A program made the position numbers and the translations under genes. Shown in pieces: positions 7,301 through 16,122 of a stretch of 51,297 bases of DNA. The DNA lies in the IMG/VR virus record IMGVR_UViG_3300008735_000015, positions 1-51,297 of that record. One strand, 5' to 3'. The notes beneath the pieces were generated by a model. That model was not told where the DNA came from. It did not search any database and saw only the letters and a program-made list of their open reading frames with translations. The DNA is from a virus. Numbering within the stretch: position 1 is the stretch's first letter; every line of letters begins with the position of its first letter.

Positions 7301-9073
7301 ATGGGAGCTTCGATTGACGCTTTCATTCTTAAAGTTGAGGGTGAAAAGAAAGACGCAAAAGGAGATGATCTAAAAGAGCTTGAAGCTGAAATCACAGAAG
7401 CCAAAGCCAAGAAGTCTGAGATCATGACTTCAAACGCTTTTAATAAGCTTCTTGACGACTTCAGAGAGATGAAAATCTTAGAGAACGTCTATACTTTTGA
7501 AGACCGACTTGGAGACAAGCGGATGGGGGAAATAAACGAAGATATAGATAAGCTCACTGTCGCTAGAGACAAAAAGCTTGCTACTCTTAAAAAGAAAGAC
7601 AAAAAGAGCCCTGAAGAACTTGAAGAGATGAGATTAATTGAGGCAGGTGAAGATGAGGAGTTTGGAAAGAAGTTACAGAGAAAAACCCACTACAGACAAT
7701 ACGGCATTGCGGAGGAAAAAGCTTCAGCGGTAGCTCATAGATCTCTTGATCGTTCTTTTGTTTCATACGCACCTCAAGTGGAGTTGAAAGAAGAGAGTCT
7801 AAGAGAATCTGCTCGGAAGATGGTTGATCAAGCCATTACAAAAAACATTTTATTTGATGAGCTTGGTTTGGGGGACACATATAATACTGAAAATATAAGA
7901 CAAAGAGGTGGGAGGGGGGTTGAGGGAGTTGCGGAGCTTTCGCCTATGGCGAGTAGAACACGTTCTTTAAGGAAGCTCGCACTTCTTAAGAAAAAGTACG
8001 GGGATGACAACAAGTTTAAGGAACTGCTCGATAAGGATGTAGATTTAAGACCTCTCATAAATGTTGTTGAAGGAAGCCCTGAGTGTTTCCCTTCTGTGGA
8101 CTTAAGTTTGGATCATGGTCTTTTGAAGGTGTATCTTGCGATGCCTTATTACCCTCAAAAAGTTTTAGTGCAAAGTAACGGAGAGTTCTACGGGTTAAAA
8201 TCAGAAAATGTTTTTGCTGACCCTCTTGTTGAGAGAAATGCACAAGCGTTAATGAGGTATTTGCTCGCTACATCAAACCCTTCTATTCTTGCTAATGCAG
8301 GGAGTCAGATTGGTGAGGTTGGTGTTACACAGGCAGAAAACCCACGACTTGAGGCATTCTACGAGAAACTATTAAATTCTCCATCAGCTACGGTTCTTAA
8401 AGATATGTCTGAAGATTATGAGGTGTTTAGTGGGGACACCACTGAAGAACAAAATTTTGCTGATATCAAAAGAATAACCAAAGACCAAGAATCATGGTGG
8501 GAGGGTAGTTACAACATAAAGGAAATGCTTGAGGCTCATAAAGCTCTTAAGGGGGGTGGCTATTCAAAACTTAGTGATGAGGACAAAGCTAAATATAGGA
8601 ATATGGCATCGGTCGTGATTCTGGGGTCAGAAGGAGAAGCTAGCGATGAAGATATTGAAGACTTATCTACGGTTGCTTTCAATGTTCACCAAAAGGTGCG
8701 TTATGATACAGGAAGCAAGAAATTCTTCACTGACATGGAAAGAATAGGAACCTTGTTAGGGAATGGATTAAGAGATCATCTCTCTGAGGGGGAAATGAGC
8801 ACCTTAGTTAAAGACCTAACAGGCACTAAGGCTCAGAAGTTGATCGACAAAGACATATTAGGAGAGAAGTATGATAGTAGACTTACAGGACGTTTAATCT
8901 TAAACTTTACAGGTTTGATGGCTGACTTGAATGTTCTTCTTGCGTGTGCGAGTAGTGCTGTAAGTTCTAGTGAGATGTATGATCTTGAGATTGATGAAGG
9001 TTGTGTTGAGAAAGTACGAGAAGTCTTCGGGGCAGAGATTGGTGATCTAGATAAGATCATCCGAAAAGGATAA
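4301..9073 (+). CDS. Giant charged helical protein of unknown function
   Basis: The 1590-residue protein starts at the ATG at 4301 with GGAG 6 bases upstream; a TTG at 4289 has no signal. It is rich in Lys, Glu, Asp and Leu throughout, with long predicted helical and coiled-coil stretches and no signal peptide or clear membrane segment except a short hydrophobic patch near the C-terminus (LACASSAVSS). I do not recognise a family. Position directly before the baseplate genes would suit a tape-measure or other large virion protein, but tape measures usually have hydrophobic segments that are lacking here. Residues about 150-250 (NDLVSEIIADVLVL, then SVFTNIYKEALRFRKK) loosely resemble the region-2 part of the neighbouring sigma-like protein. 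It may be a virion-internal protein; this is unproven. Confidence 0.75.
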   Translation: MLTSDQILSAISSLTELYSRPKTNFKVASQNQKIALVLRKKIATAVVNLIKNGTDASTALSDREIESMGNTLLTEMGSSILNMTLLASVGVDFNDLTVNQLQQIQKKKKPLGFMRAMKQLNMEDSEGKPIFDYFFEGTEINQQQEKIEFKKLHDRSKKLMERSLKYLIKGIKDEVKRKNKNKAEGSYIGNDLVSEIIADVLVLSLTGREDTSDEEDVFKATGLRKKMSSRSVFTNIYKEALRFRKKVAKADAQNSLVLGEGAFTWAKKSKKILGIMANFKYKVWKVVQDQIQKKTVSFSELSQGDEGDQEVRDRIVAEHYTELINTLADEDFDGDTTEKRELLASAKETYEEEEESEDTKKEYLLRILDMINSRHRQFPGKEESRFLLGNIEIISGNNSVMYKKIQRLVYARLFKMGQLTSSEIQFLDGAFTKAELDRQIRKVGKTYDLHDLLRNFDNDYAIDGEADPVELENTVDEVFEEMEGFSTFVKSLRDSLKYAPNKMFLKNDVALFEWTAMNYEKISDALGKFGGWLAQFESDADLNSLLGKADAEAQNTMATISMMVEDESINGTLPSMVKELLGFLQNKDALTPAVKKEGNIESFDLGDTQIKEFAHPLMSYSISEYPLSAKIDAGRTLSNVKAHAAITATDLRVHRDVTDYLSTDENFKSEVGVLREQRRVINQVVDLLSETKNFIPANKIKGMDKENKDQAQADNQALEETIKDDIKRLRTNNEGMEDLSDLFDQVEGLATTPKGAKERKDAVKKIVGNIQGTFDVDFGSKMRKLYEDNMDSAIDSLLQEVINTQLSKREIKGENVLRHRSRSSRVKSFLKRDAEMSVWVVANRDRLKYDKSTKRHRLNKALKEANLVACEAKDLAKRQGLNFDQACKDQGLTLTKGKVQIKETGDIRKLRSVLNALAKTERDMTVDTYITKAKAMTEKDVSDKIATSNDGLMEALESFSDNQGRFLLSRINSLLSDGFINKVKAPIKELKDLAESEFDRMGASIDAFILKVEGEKKDAKGDDLKELEAEITEAKAKKSEIMTSNAFNKLLDDFREMKILENVYTFEDRLGDKRMGEINEDIDKLTVARDKKLATLKKKDKKSPEELEEMRLIEAGEDEEFGKKLQRKTHYRQYGIAEEKASAVAHRSLDRSFVSYAPQVELKEESLRESARKMVDQAITKNILFDELGLGDTYNTENIRQRGGRGVEGVAELSPMASRTRSLRKLALLKKKYGDDNKFKELLDKDVDLRPLINVVEGSPECFPSVDLSLDHGLLKVYLAMPYYPQKVLVQSNGEFYGLKSENVFADPLVERNAQALMRYLLATSNPSILANAGSQIGEVGVTQAENPRLEAFYEKLLNSPSATVLKDMSEDYEVFSGDTTEEQNFADIKRITKDQESWWEGSYNIKEMLEAHKALKGGGYSKLSDEDKAKYRNMASVVILGSEGEASDEDIEDLSTVAFNVHQKVRYDTGSKKFFTDMERIGTLLGNGLRDHLSEGEMSTLVKDLTGTKAQKLIDKDILGEKYDSRLTGRLILNFTGLMADLNVLLACASSAVSSSEMYDLEIDEGCVEKVREVFGAEIGDLDKIIRKG

Positions 9074-9094
9074 GAACCAATAAAGACTTTATCT

Positions 9095-9135
9095 CACACT
9101 CTCTTTCGTGAGACAAAATTTAGAAAGAGAGTGTG
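9095..9135 (+). promoter_or_regulatory. 13-bp hairpin covering a ribosome binding site
   Basis: CACACTCTCTTTC (9095-9107) and GAAAGAGAGTGTG (9123-9135) are perfectly complementary around a 15-base loop, ending 4 bases before the ATG at 9140. The only purine-rich ribosome binding stretch (AAGAGAG) lies inside the downstream arm. A competing stem, TCTCAC (9092-9097) with GTGAGA (9108-9113), uses part of the first arm and would free the site. This is a plausible translation switch, or a processing site between the 1590-residue protein gene and the baseplate operon. Confidence 0.6.
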
Positions 9136-9139
9136 AACG

Positions 9140-10186
9140 ATGAGTATAGATGCTCAAATAGCCCATGCGTGTCCTCACCATATAAGGTACGAGACAGTTT
9201 CGATTTTAGGAGGTCGAGAGATAATCCCTTTATCTCCGATTGCAGGAGTCAGTCTAATAGAGTTAAGAAAAGACGGCATTAGCATACCTTTTGAGGGATT
9301 AAAGGCGAGTGCTAATGTGGTGTTTCCGAACTCTTCCCCCTACAGGATAAACAGTACGTCTAACGCTTTGGTCGTGGAGGGTGCAGGTCTTACAAAGACT
9401 ACAATAACACTTCCTTCAAAGATTATAAATCAAGCTGAGATGGTGTCTGTCTTAAATAAGAGTCTACCTTCTCCCTTAAAAGCGACTGTTTATCAGAAGT
9501 CCATACAGATTACAGATAATCTTCTTTCTGATGGGTTTAAGTTAAGCGGTACGAGTTTAAGTAAGCTAGGTTTTTTATCAACCACCCTCCGAGCTAAATC
9601 TAAAGAGTTGTTTCCATCTTGGAAGCTAGTCAGACAGAAGAACTTTGTAGGGTATAAAATACTTCTTTCTAAGCCTTACTTTAATGATGGAGAGTTTGAT
9701 CTTTCTTACGGTGTGGAGAAGAGTTACTGTAGGAGGTGTGGGGGTACGGGTGTGGAGAATGATTTAAGGTTTGACAGTGTAGGGGATTTAACAACCATTA
9801 AAGATTATGATCTTCTTTATCAGAGGGTAGCTAAAGCTCTTTTGACTCAAAGAGGGAGTAATCCATATCACATATTTTATGGTTCAACTGCGACTTCTTT
9901 GATCGGGCAGAAAGTAAGTGCAGGAGTGGTACAATCATTAAAGTCCTCAGTCCGAAAATCTTTAAATGATTTGATAGACGTTCAGACTCAACAATCAAAG
10001 ATCCAACCTATGTCTCTTGAGGAAAGAGTTCGTAGGATTGGGGGTATTGAGGTGTCCACTATAGGAGATGATGAGACTTCTTATCTTGTTAGAGTAACGG
10101 TTGAAAGTTTCTCATCTAAACCTGTAAGTATTAACATAGTTTTTGCCGTACCAGGTTCAATCCCTCTTGATGGAGATTTGACATGA
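9140..10186 (+). CDS. gp25-like baseplate protein with CxxCxGxG knuckle
   Basis: This 348-residue protein appears to be a baseplate wedge component. The N-terminal ~180 residues are beta-rich (a segment near 85-160 ends SLSKLGFLSTTL). A zinc-knuckle-like CRRCGGTG follows at 197-204. The C-terminal ~125 residues match the T4 gp25 / phage P2 W pattern: DLLYQRVAKALLTQRGSNPYH, then FYGS, SLIGQK and a strand pair with hydrophobic alternation. gp25-type proteins fasten the wedge and sheath start. It is followed, coupled by ATGA, by the J-like protein, the usual partner order in contractile tails. Translation is probably controlled by the hairpin just upstream. Confidence 0.72.
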   Translation: MSIDAQIAHACPHHIRYETVSILGGREIIPLSPIAGVSLIELRKDGISIPFEGLKASANVVFPNSSPYRINSTSNALVVEGAGLTKTTITLPSKIINQAEMVSVLNKSLPSPLKATVYQKSIQITDNLLSDGFKLSGTSLSKLGFLSTTLRAKSKELFPSWKLVRQKNFVGYKILLSKPYFNDGEFDLSYGVEKSYCRRCGGTGVENDLRFDSVGDLTTIKDYDLLYQRVAKALLTQRGSNPYHIFYGSTATSLIGQKVSAGVVQSLKSSVRKSLNDLIDVQTQQSKIQPMSLEERVRRIGGIEVSTIGDDETSYLVRVTVESFSSKPVSINIVFAVPGSIPLDGDLT

Positions 10187-13100
10187 TTCTAAATATAATA
10201 AACCCCGAAGGCACAAAATCGACCTTCCCTGTAAATTACTCCACAGCGAAAGAAAGCACCTTTATAAGAGGGAACGCTTCTTCAAGTGTCACGTCAATTG
10301 ACGTTGAATATGGCTCTCTTACTTTCACATCTGCTTCTTCTGAGGTTTTACTTAATGGTGATGGGTCTTTCATTTTCCCCAACCCTGCTCAGTTCCAAGA
10401 CGGGTTCACTCTTTCTTCGGGAGTCAACAGCTTCACTCTTATTGATAACTTCAAAAAAAGGTACACAGTAAATGTTATTCTTTCTTCGGAGGTTTTAAAC
10501 TTACCCGCTCCACCTGACGGGGTGTTTGTAAGGAGACAAAGAGACGCTGTAGAAATTGTTTTTTCTCATACAGATTCTGACGTATCTTTTTATACAATCT
10601 ATGCGAGTACAACTTCAGGTGGTGGGGTTGAGGGATACACTCAGATTAACCTAGATCCGATAGACCCTGTTAAGTTTGGAAATAGAACAGAGGTAGTTGA
10701 AGAAATAGGGAAGATTAAGACTGATGTAGAACTAAAAACAGCGGACCCGTTATTTGCTGAAGTTTTAGTGAACCAAAAAGAAGGTGATACAGCTCTTTCT
10801 AGCACTTCTTTAGGTGAGTTAGAGATCCCTGAATACGCCAATCGTTTAAGGGTCAACTCTACATTAAACAACGTATATCTGAGGACAGAGATTTCGTTTG
10901 TCCACAATAGAGAGGGAACTAACTTATCAACCCCTCGGACTGTCCAAATTGGACGCTTTACAACACTCCCTGCGTCAGAGCCTTTGTACTATATAGTTGG
11001 AGCCACCAAAGTGATTGATGGGGTTGAGGTTGAATCTTATTATTCAAGCGAGGTTTCGGGTAAGCCTATAAACATCTTGAATACAACGACCTCTTTACCT
11101 GTTGTATCTAGAGATGACTTAACTACTGACATGATAAGATCCATTTACTTGGCTCAACCCGATATTTCAGTTCAAGCGGGTTCAGTAGTTCGAGACATTA
11201 TTATAGATCCGATTATTTCAGAAATGGAAAGAGCGAGGTTCTTATTAGACTTTTCATATAGAAGCTCAAGCTTCTTAGGTTTACTTCAAATAGATGATCC
11301 TTTAAATGAGGGGAGTTCTATTGCCGTAGAGGACAGTCAATATAAGACTGCTTTAATGTCTTCGTTGTTTTTGGAATCAGAAACCCAACTTCAAACTTTG
11401 ATTGATAATGCGTTTGAGAAGTTAGCCATAAACTTTGGTATAAAAAGAAGGCTCTCAACTCAAGCTAGTGGTGAGGTGGAGTTCTTCACTAAAACCCCCC
11501 CAACTCTCTCTTTCTCTATCCCTAGTGGTACGAGAGTAAGTGGAATGGGAGTTTCTTTCTTAACAACAACTTCAGCCTCTATACCTTTAGCAGATGCGTC
11601 TAAGTTCTTTAACCCTGTGACAAAGAAGTATTCAGTACGAGTTCCTGTGGTTGCTGAATCAGGGGGTGCTTCAGGAAATCTTACTTCAGGAAAGATTACG
11701 ACAGGTGCTCCATTGGGCCTTTCTGTCACTAATCCTTCACCTACTTTTGGAGGAGATGACGTAGAAACAAACAACGAGTTAGCTGTGAGGGCTTTAGGTT
11801 CTCTTGATTCAGTTGATGGCGGAACAAAGGGAGGTTATGAAAGAATCAGTCGGTCTGTGGCGGGTGTTTCAGATTCATTTATAGTTGACGCTTCTAGTGA
11901 ATACATGAAGAGAGATGAAAACAAAGGCGGGAAAGTAGACGTGTGGGTTAAAGGTGAATCTTTAACTACTGTGTCTGATGTATTCGCACCTTCATATAAC
12001 TCTAAGTTCGGATCTAAGTTCATTCCTGTGGGTGGGGTTGGGTCTTATCGTTTTAGGTCATTAGAGGCGACTGTGAGTACGCCTATTTATGAGATGATTA
12101 ACCGTACCTTCACTCATATACGCTTTGGCTTATATAATGCGTCAGAGCAAAAGTATTTTGATCTTACGGGGTACACAGTTGAAGACTATCGGACAATAAG
12201 ATTAGACACGACCATAGCTCAAAACTCGTATGGTTTAGCTGACATTATTGTAGGTGACTATAGAAGTGATGCAAGTTCCAAGTTGGTACTTTCTAGGCAA
12301 CCTGTAAGGAGCATTGTTTCAGTTTTGGATGAGAGTGCGACTGCTGTTACAGGTTATGTTTTCGACAACAATAATGACCCTTTACTTTTAGGGAGATCAA
12401 CTAAGGATACAACGAGCGTCACTCTCTCAAACAGTACGGGAGATAAGATAAAAGCTGTTACCGATGAGTCCCATGTGATTTCGGGGTTTTACGAGGAGAG
12501 GCTTTTAAAACTAGGGGCAGACCCTCTTTCTATTACAGTTAAGAGTCTTGAGAATGTTTCCTATTACAACCCTTACTCGCTAAACCCTGACTTTACGATC
12601 CTTGATGACGGAGAAGGTCAGGTATCGATCAAGAGAACATCTGCTTCAAATATCACAGACGGGCAGACTATTTTAATATCTTATAACTACCTTGAGAACA
12701 TCACGATTTCTTACATCACAAACCTTGTCATTAAGACAGCCCAAGATCTCTTAGATAAACAAAAGAACTTAGGTGCTGATGTAGTCGTGAAAGAAATAAG
12801 AAAAGCTCCCCTCAACATTAGTGCTTCGGTGTTTTTAACTCAGGGAACTTCATCTTCTGATGTGAATGATTTACTGCAATATAACTTATCTAACTTGATA
12901 ATCTCCAATAATGTCGGAGGAGTATTAAGACCTTCAGAAGTGGTTAGAGAAATCAATGCGACTGAAGGTGTGAGCCACGTTAGTTTACCTTTAGTCCGTA
13001 TGTCTTTTGCAGAGGATACTTTCATTGTCCGAGAGAAAGTAAAAGTATCTTTATCTGAGTATAGAGAAGTGACCTCTCTTTCTAACTCTAGTATTCGAGT

Positions 13101-13470
13101 TTGGATCATTGACACGAGGATCTTGAACACCCCTCAAATTGGAGGAGGTACGGGTGCGAGGGTCTTTAAGAAGAATAAAAGCACAAAGAAAGAAACTTCG
13201 CTTAAGCTTCTCAACAACCTAGAGAAAAGCTCTCCGTCAAATTGGGTAAAAGACACTGCTTTTATTTTAGGAGACTCAGGTCTTACAGGTCTTTCTGAAA
13301 GTTCAAGTAAGCTTCTTGTGGGACTCGAAGCAGGTGATGACCCTTCTATTTATGGTTTCGAGTTGGATTATGTAGTTTCTGACAAAATAGAGGTTATTAC
13401 AGAAGCTCGACTAAATGAGTTTTCTTCTTTCTCAGTGGGAGACTTAAGTTTTACGTTTGAGGAGGAATAA
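10183..13470 (+). CDS. Baseplate J-like protein
   Basis: At 1095 residues this is much longer than the ~300-400 residues of P2 J or Mu gp47, but the core is clear. It includes a segment with VEFFTKTPPTLSFSIPSGTRV, then GASGNLTSGKI, then ETNNELAVRALGSLDSVDGG and GTKGGYERISRSVAGV at about 500-560, which is the Baseplate_J signature. The N-terminal ~300 residues look like beta-sandwich domains (fibronectin-like VEIVFSHTDSDVSFYTIYAS). The C-terminal ~400 residues include a second J-like alpha/beta part (DVNDLLQYNLSNLI, VREINATEGVSHVSLP). The protein links wedges around the hub in contractile tails. Coupling to the gp25-like gene by ATGA and to the next gene by TAATG shows one operon. Confidence 0.9.
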   Translation: MILNIINPEGTKSTFPVNYSTAKESTFIRGNASSSVTSIDVEYGSLTFTSASSEVLLNGDGSFIFPNPAQFQDGFTLSSGVNSFTLIDNFKKRYTVNVILSSEVLNLPAPPDGVFVRRQRDAVEIVFSHTDSDVSFYTIYASTTSGGGVEGYTQINLDPIDPVKFGNRTEVVEEIGKIKTDVELKTADPLFAEVLVNQKEGDTALSSTSLGELEIPEYANRLRVNSTLNNVYLRTEISFVHNREGTNLSTPRTVQIGRFTTLPASEPLYYIVGATKVIDGVEVESYYSSEVSGKPINILNTTTSLPVVSRDDLTTDMIRSIYLAQPDISVQAGSVVRDIIIDPIISEMERARFLLDFSYRSSSFLGLLQIDDPLNEGSSIAVEDSQYKTALMSSLFLESETQLQTLIDNAFEKLAINFGIKRRLSTQASGEVEFFTKTPPTLSFSIPSGTRVSGMGVSFLTTTSASIPLADASKFFNPVTKKYSVRVPVVAESGGASGNLTSGKITTGAPLGLSVTNPSPTFGGDDVETNNELAVRALGSLDSVDGGTKGGYERISRSVAGVSDSFIVDASSEYMKRDENKGGKVDVWVKGESLTTVSDVFAPSYNSKFGSKFIPVGGVGSYRFRSLEATVSTPIYEMINRTFTHIRFGLYNASEQKYFDLTGYTVEDYRTIRLDTTIAQNSYGLADIIVGDYRSDASSKLVLSRQPVRSIVSVLDESATAVTGYVFDNNNDPLLLGRSTKDTTSVTLSNSTGDKIKAVTDESHVISGFYEERLLKLGADPLSITVKSLENVSYYNPYSLNPDFTILDDGEGQVSIKRTSASNITDGQTILISYNYLENITISYITNLVIKTAQDLLDKQKNLGADVVVKEIRKAPLNISASVFLTQGTSSSDVNDLLQYNLSNLIISNNVGGVLRPSEVVREINATEGVSHVSLPLVRMSFAEDTFIVREKVKVSLSEYREVTSLSNSSIRVWIIDTRILNTPQIGGGTGARVFKKNKSTKKETSLKLLNNLEKSSPSNWVKDTAFILGDSGLTGLSESSSKLLVGLEAGDDPSIYGFELDYVVSDKIEVITEARLNEFSSFSVGDLSFTFEEE

Positions 13471-16064
13471 TGAAAGTTTTTTATGACAAGAGAAAGACAA
13501 AAGACCCTTTAAAACACCAATCCACAAGAACAAGAAACTTTATAGGCTTATTGTCTGAGAAGATCAGTCAATCTTTAGCTACGGGTACGTCATCTAACTA
13601 CAACTCAAATCAGTTCGGCCCTAACCATAAGATTATATATGACGGAGTGGCTAATCTTTTTGCACAAGTCATTTTGGACATCTCAGATCTTGATGATGAT
13701 GGCAGTTTCAATGAGATGAGGGTGGAGTTTTTAACGTCAAAAATTACATCTTTAATCTTTGACGAAGAAAACACACCCACCTCTAAAGACGACTTAACTC
13801 TTAGACAGATCATAACGAATACAACCCATGCTTTGATTGAAGGTTCTGAAGAGAAAGTGATACAGGACTTACTCACAGAAACATCAAACGGATCTAAAAT
13901 AGAGATAAAGCAAGTAGACAACCACAGAATAAGGGTTCTAACTTCAATCTTAGGTTACACTCAGCCGACTGATGGGCATAGACACTTCGTATTTGCCCCC
14001 GATAAAGGTATTGGTTCAACTCTTTCCCCCCTCGGTTATTCTTGGGGCGATGATTTACATCAACATGAGATTATAGACGGTGTTGTTCAACCCCATAAAA
14101 ATAAAGATGGAGTCCCCCACACTCACGCAATTGATCTGAGTCTCCCTCAAGAGATTGTCAATCTACAGAACAACATTAGGAAGCTTTTAAGAACAACTAA
14201 GCCTGCCCATATAAAGTTAGGTGAGATATCTTCTGTTCTTGGAGAGTCGATTTCTCCACCCACATTACAGACAGTTAACTTTAAAAGAAATAACCCCGAT
14301 GATCCTACCCCTGCTTATGACACCTCTACATCAACAGGTTTATGTTTTACTTACTCTTCTTCTTTCCAAGAGAATTTAAGACGAGCGAGAAATGGTACTT
14401 ATGAGAACATTGTTTATGGATATTCAGTAGGTAAAAGCATAAGGGTATTTAGAAGTTTAGTAGAGAAGTCAGATAGGGTTCTTTCTAGGTCAGTAAGTTA
14501 TGCGGGAGTGATCGCACAAGAGAATGGGGAAGATGTTTCTCCTTTATTAAGAAGAGTTGTGAACCTCACAGAGATTGTCCCTGAAGACGGAAACTATGCT
14601 TGGGAAGTACCCCGCTTTTCTACGTCAGGTACGGGTTCAATTTCTAGTGGGTACTTCACAAATGACGCAGGCAATCTTTCTCTTTCTTATTTGGGGGAAG
14701 GAGAGCTTGTTTTGTTAGATAACTCTGCTTACTTCGTAGAGATAAGATCGAGCTTTACTTTCTACCTTAGAGCCTTAGAGCTAGAAACAGATAACATTGC
14801 AACTACTAATGGGTTCCAAGAAATCACTTTTTATGATTACTCTTGGAAGTCTCCTGCACTTAAATATAGAGAGACAAAGGTAGTGGTTTCAAATGGTGTA
14901 GGGGACACCCAAACTTCTTTAGTTCTGAACATTCCTGTTAGAAAGACATACAGAGGGATGCCATTACTCAAAAGCGACTTGATTAGTGTAGAAAGTCATA
15001 CGATTGAAAACTATGAGCCATTAACTAACAAGATAACTCTATCCACACTAATCGCAAACAACACCGAGCTGACTTTCAGAGTTCCTTATGGTGAGGGGGA
15101 TTCTTTCTCGTTCACTGAGTTGAACAACTCATCTTTTGTTTTAAATAGACCTCGTGCGAGAGGTACAGCAGAAGTCCTCTCAAATAGAGGTCATCATTTA
15201 GATCAGAATTTTAAAGGTTTAGATGTGGGTAATCTCCCTTCAGTGGGTTTATTTCCTGCATTACCTGTCCAACCAAAGACTAAAGAGATATTTACTTTAA
15301 AGACTTCGACTAAGAGAACACATGGTTTAAATAACCAAAACCTTGGCTTGGGCTTTCTTGTTTTGAATCAGTCAGATTCATTACATAAAGTGAGCCGAGA
15401 AAGAGTCACTGATATTGCAAGGGGGGTCGCAGAGGTATCTAAAGGCTCTGTGCCTTTATATGCTTTTGGTTTCTTACCTGACCATATAATCAGTATTACT
15501 AATCTTTCTACGAACCTTGAGGTGGGTGATTTTAAAGTTGTGGGAGGGGTTTTATTTATAGACGTTTCAGATGGCACAATGGTTCGATTAGAAGCGATCT
15601 CTAGTACACCTCTTAAGTCAGGTGAAAGTTGGAATAAGGGTGGGGAATCTTTAAGTGAAGGTCAAGTGCCTTTCCTCGATCCTGTTTTGGTTAATTTCGA
15701 TCCTACCTCAGACTCAATCAATCCTCCTTCAGTAGAAGAATTGATGAATAGACCTCAAGGCAGAAGACTGCGTGGAAGCACTGATAACAGTAAAGATAGT
15801 CCTCGTACTTTAATACAGAAAAAAGAAGAGACTCTGAAGGGTATAACAGGAGAGGAAATCTTTTTTGAAGATGATGCCCTAGAGCTTAAAATGTCGGGAT
15901 CACCATTTAACTCACCAATGAATGTTTTGAGGGATAAAGGTAAGTTGTACGCACCTAACCTAATTCTCAACAGTGCCACGAGTTTTCTTGGGGGGTCTAC
16001 TCGATTGAATCAAGAACCCAACGTGGTAACAGAGCATATATCTAAGCTACTGTTCTCAACATAA
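13470..16064 (+). CDS. Large baseplate/tail protein with His-rich segment
   Basis: The 864-residue protein begins at a TAATG junction with a strong GAGGAGG upstream. Residues about 165-225 carry repeated histidine pairs (DGHRHFVF, DDLHQHE, GVPHTHAIDL), a pattern that can bind metal in trimeric phage fibres. The rest is beta-rich without recognisable enzyme motifs. Position directly after the J-like gene suggests a baseplate periphery component or an adaptor for fibres, comparable in place (not in proven homology) to P2 gpI or T4 gp10. It has no signal peptide and few cysteines, as normal for virion proteins. A function beyond virion structure cannot be assigned. Confidence 0.7.
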   Translation: MKVFYDKRKTKDPLKHQSTRTRNFIGLLSEKISQSLATGTSSNYNSNQFGPNHKIIYDGVANLFAQVILDISDLDDDGSFNEMRVEFLTSKITSLIFDEENTPTSKDDLTLRQIITNTTHALIEGSEEKVIQDLLTETSNGSKIEIKQVDNHRIRVLTSILGYTQPTDGHRHFVFAPDKGIGSTLSPLGYSWGDDLHQHEIIDGVVQPHKNKDGVPHTHAIDLSLPQEIVNLQNNIRKLLRTTKPAHIKLGEISSVLGESISPPTLQTVNFKRNNPDDPTPAYDTSTSTGLCFTYSSSFQENLRRARNGTYENIVYGYSVGKSIRVFRSLVEKSDRVLSRSVSYAGVIAQENGEDVSPLLRRVVNLTEIVPEDGNYAWEVPRFSTSGTGSISSGYFTNDAGNLSLSYLGEGELVLLDNSAYFVEIRSSFTFYLRALELETDNIATTNGFQEITFYDYSWKSPALKYRETKVVVSNGVGDTQTSLVLNIPVRKTYRGMPLLKSDLISVESHTIENYEPLTNKITLSTLIANNTELTFRVPYGEGDSFSFTELNNSSFVLNRPRARGTAEVLSNRGHHLDQNFKGLDVGNLPSVGLFPALPVQPKTKEIFTLKTSTKRTHGLNNQNLGLGFLVLNQSDSLHKVSRERVTDIARGVAEVSKGSVPLYAFGFLPDHIISITNLSTNLEVGDFKVVGGVLFIDVSDGTMVRLEAISSTPLKSGESWNKGGESLSEGQVPFLDPVLVNFDPTSDSINPPSVEELMNRPQGRRLRGSTDNSKDSPRTLIQKKEETLKGITGEEIFFEDDALELKMSGSPFNSPMNVLRDKGKLYAPNLILNSATSFLGGSTRLNQEPNVVTEHISKLLFST

Positions 16065-16122
16065 TAATAGTAGTTATATGTTTATATTTAACAAAGGTAT
16101 AAAACCCCAACAGGAGGACAAA

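Noticed and set aside
16078-16122. Upstream start for the small tail protein
   Set aside because: The ATG at 16078 lacks a ribosome binding site, while GGAGG sits just before 16123.
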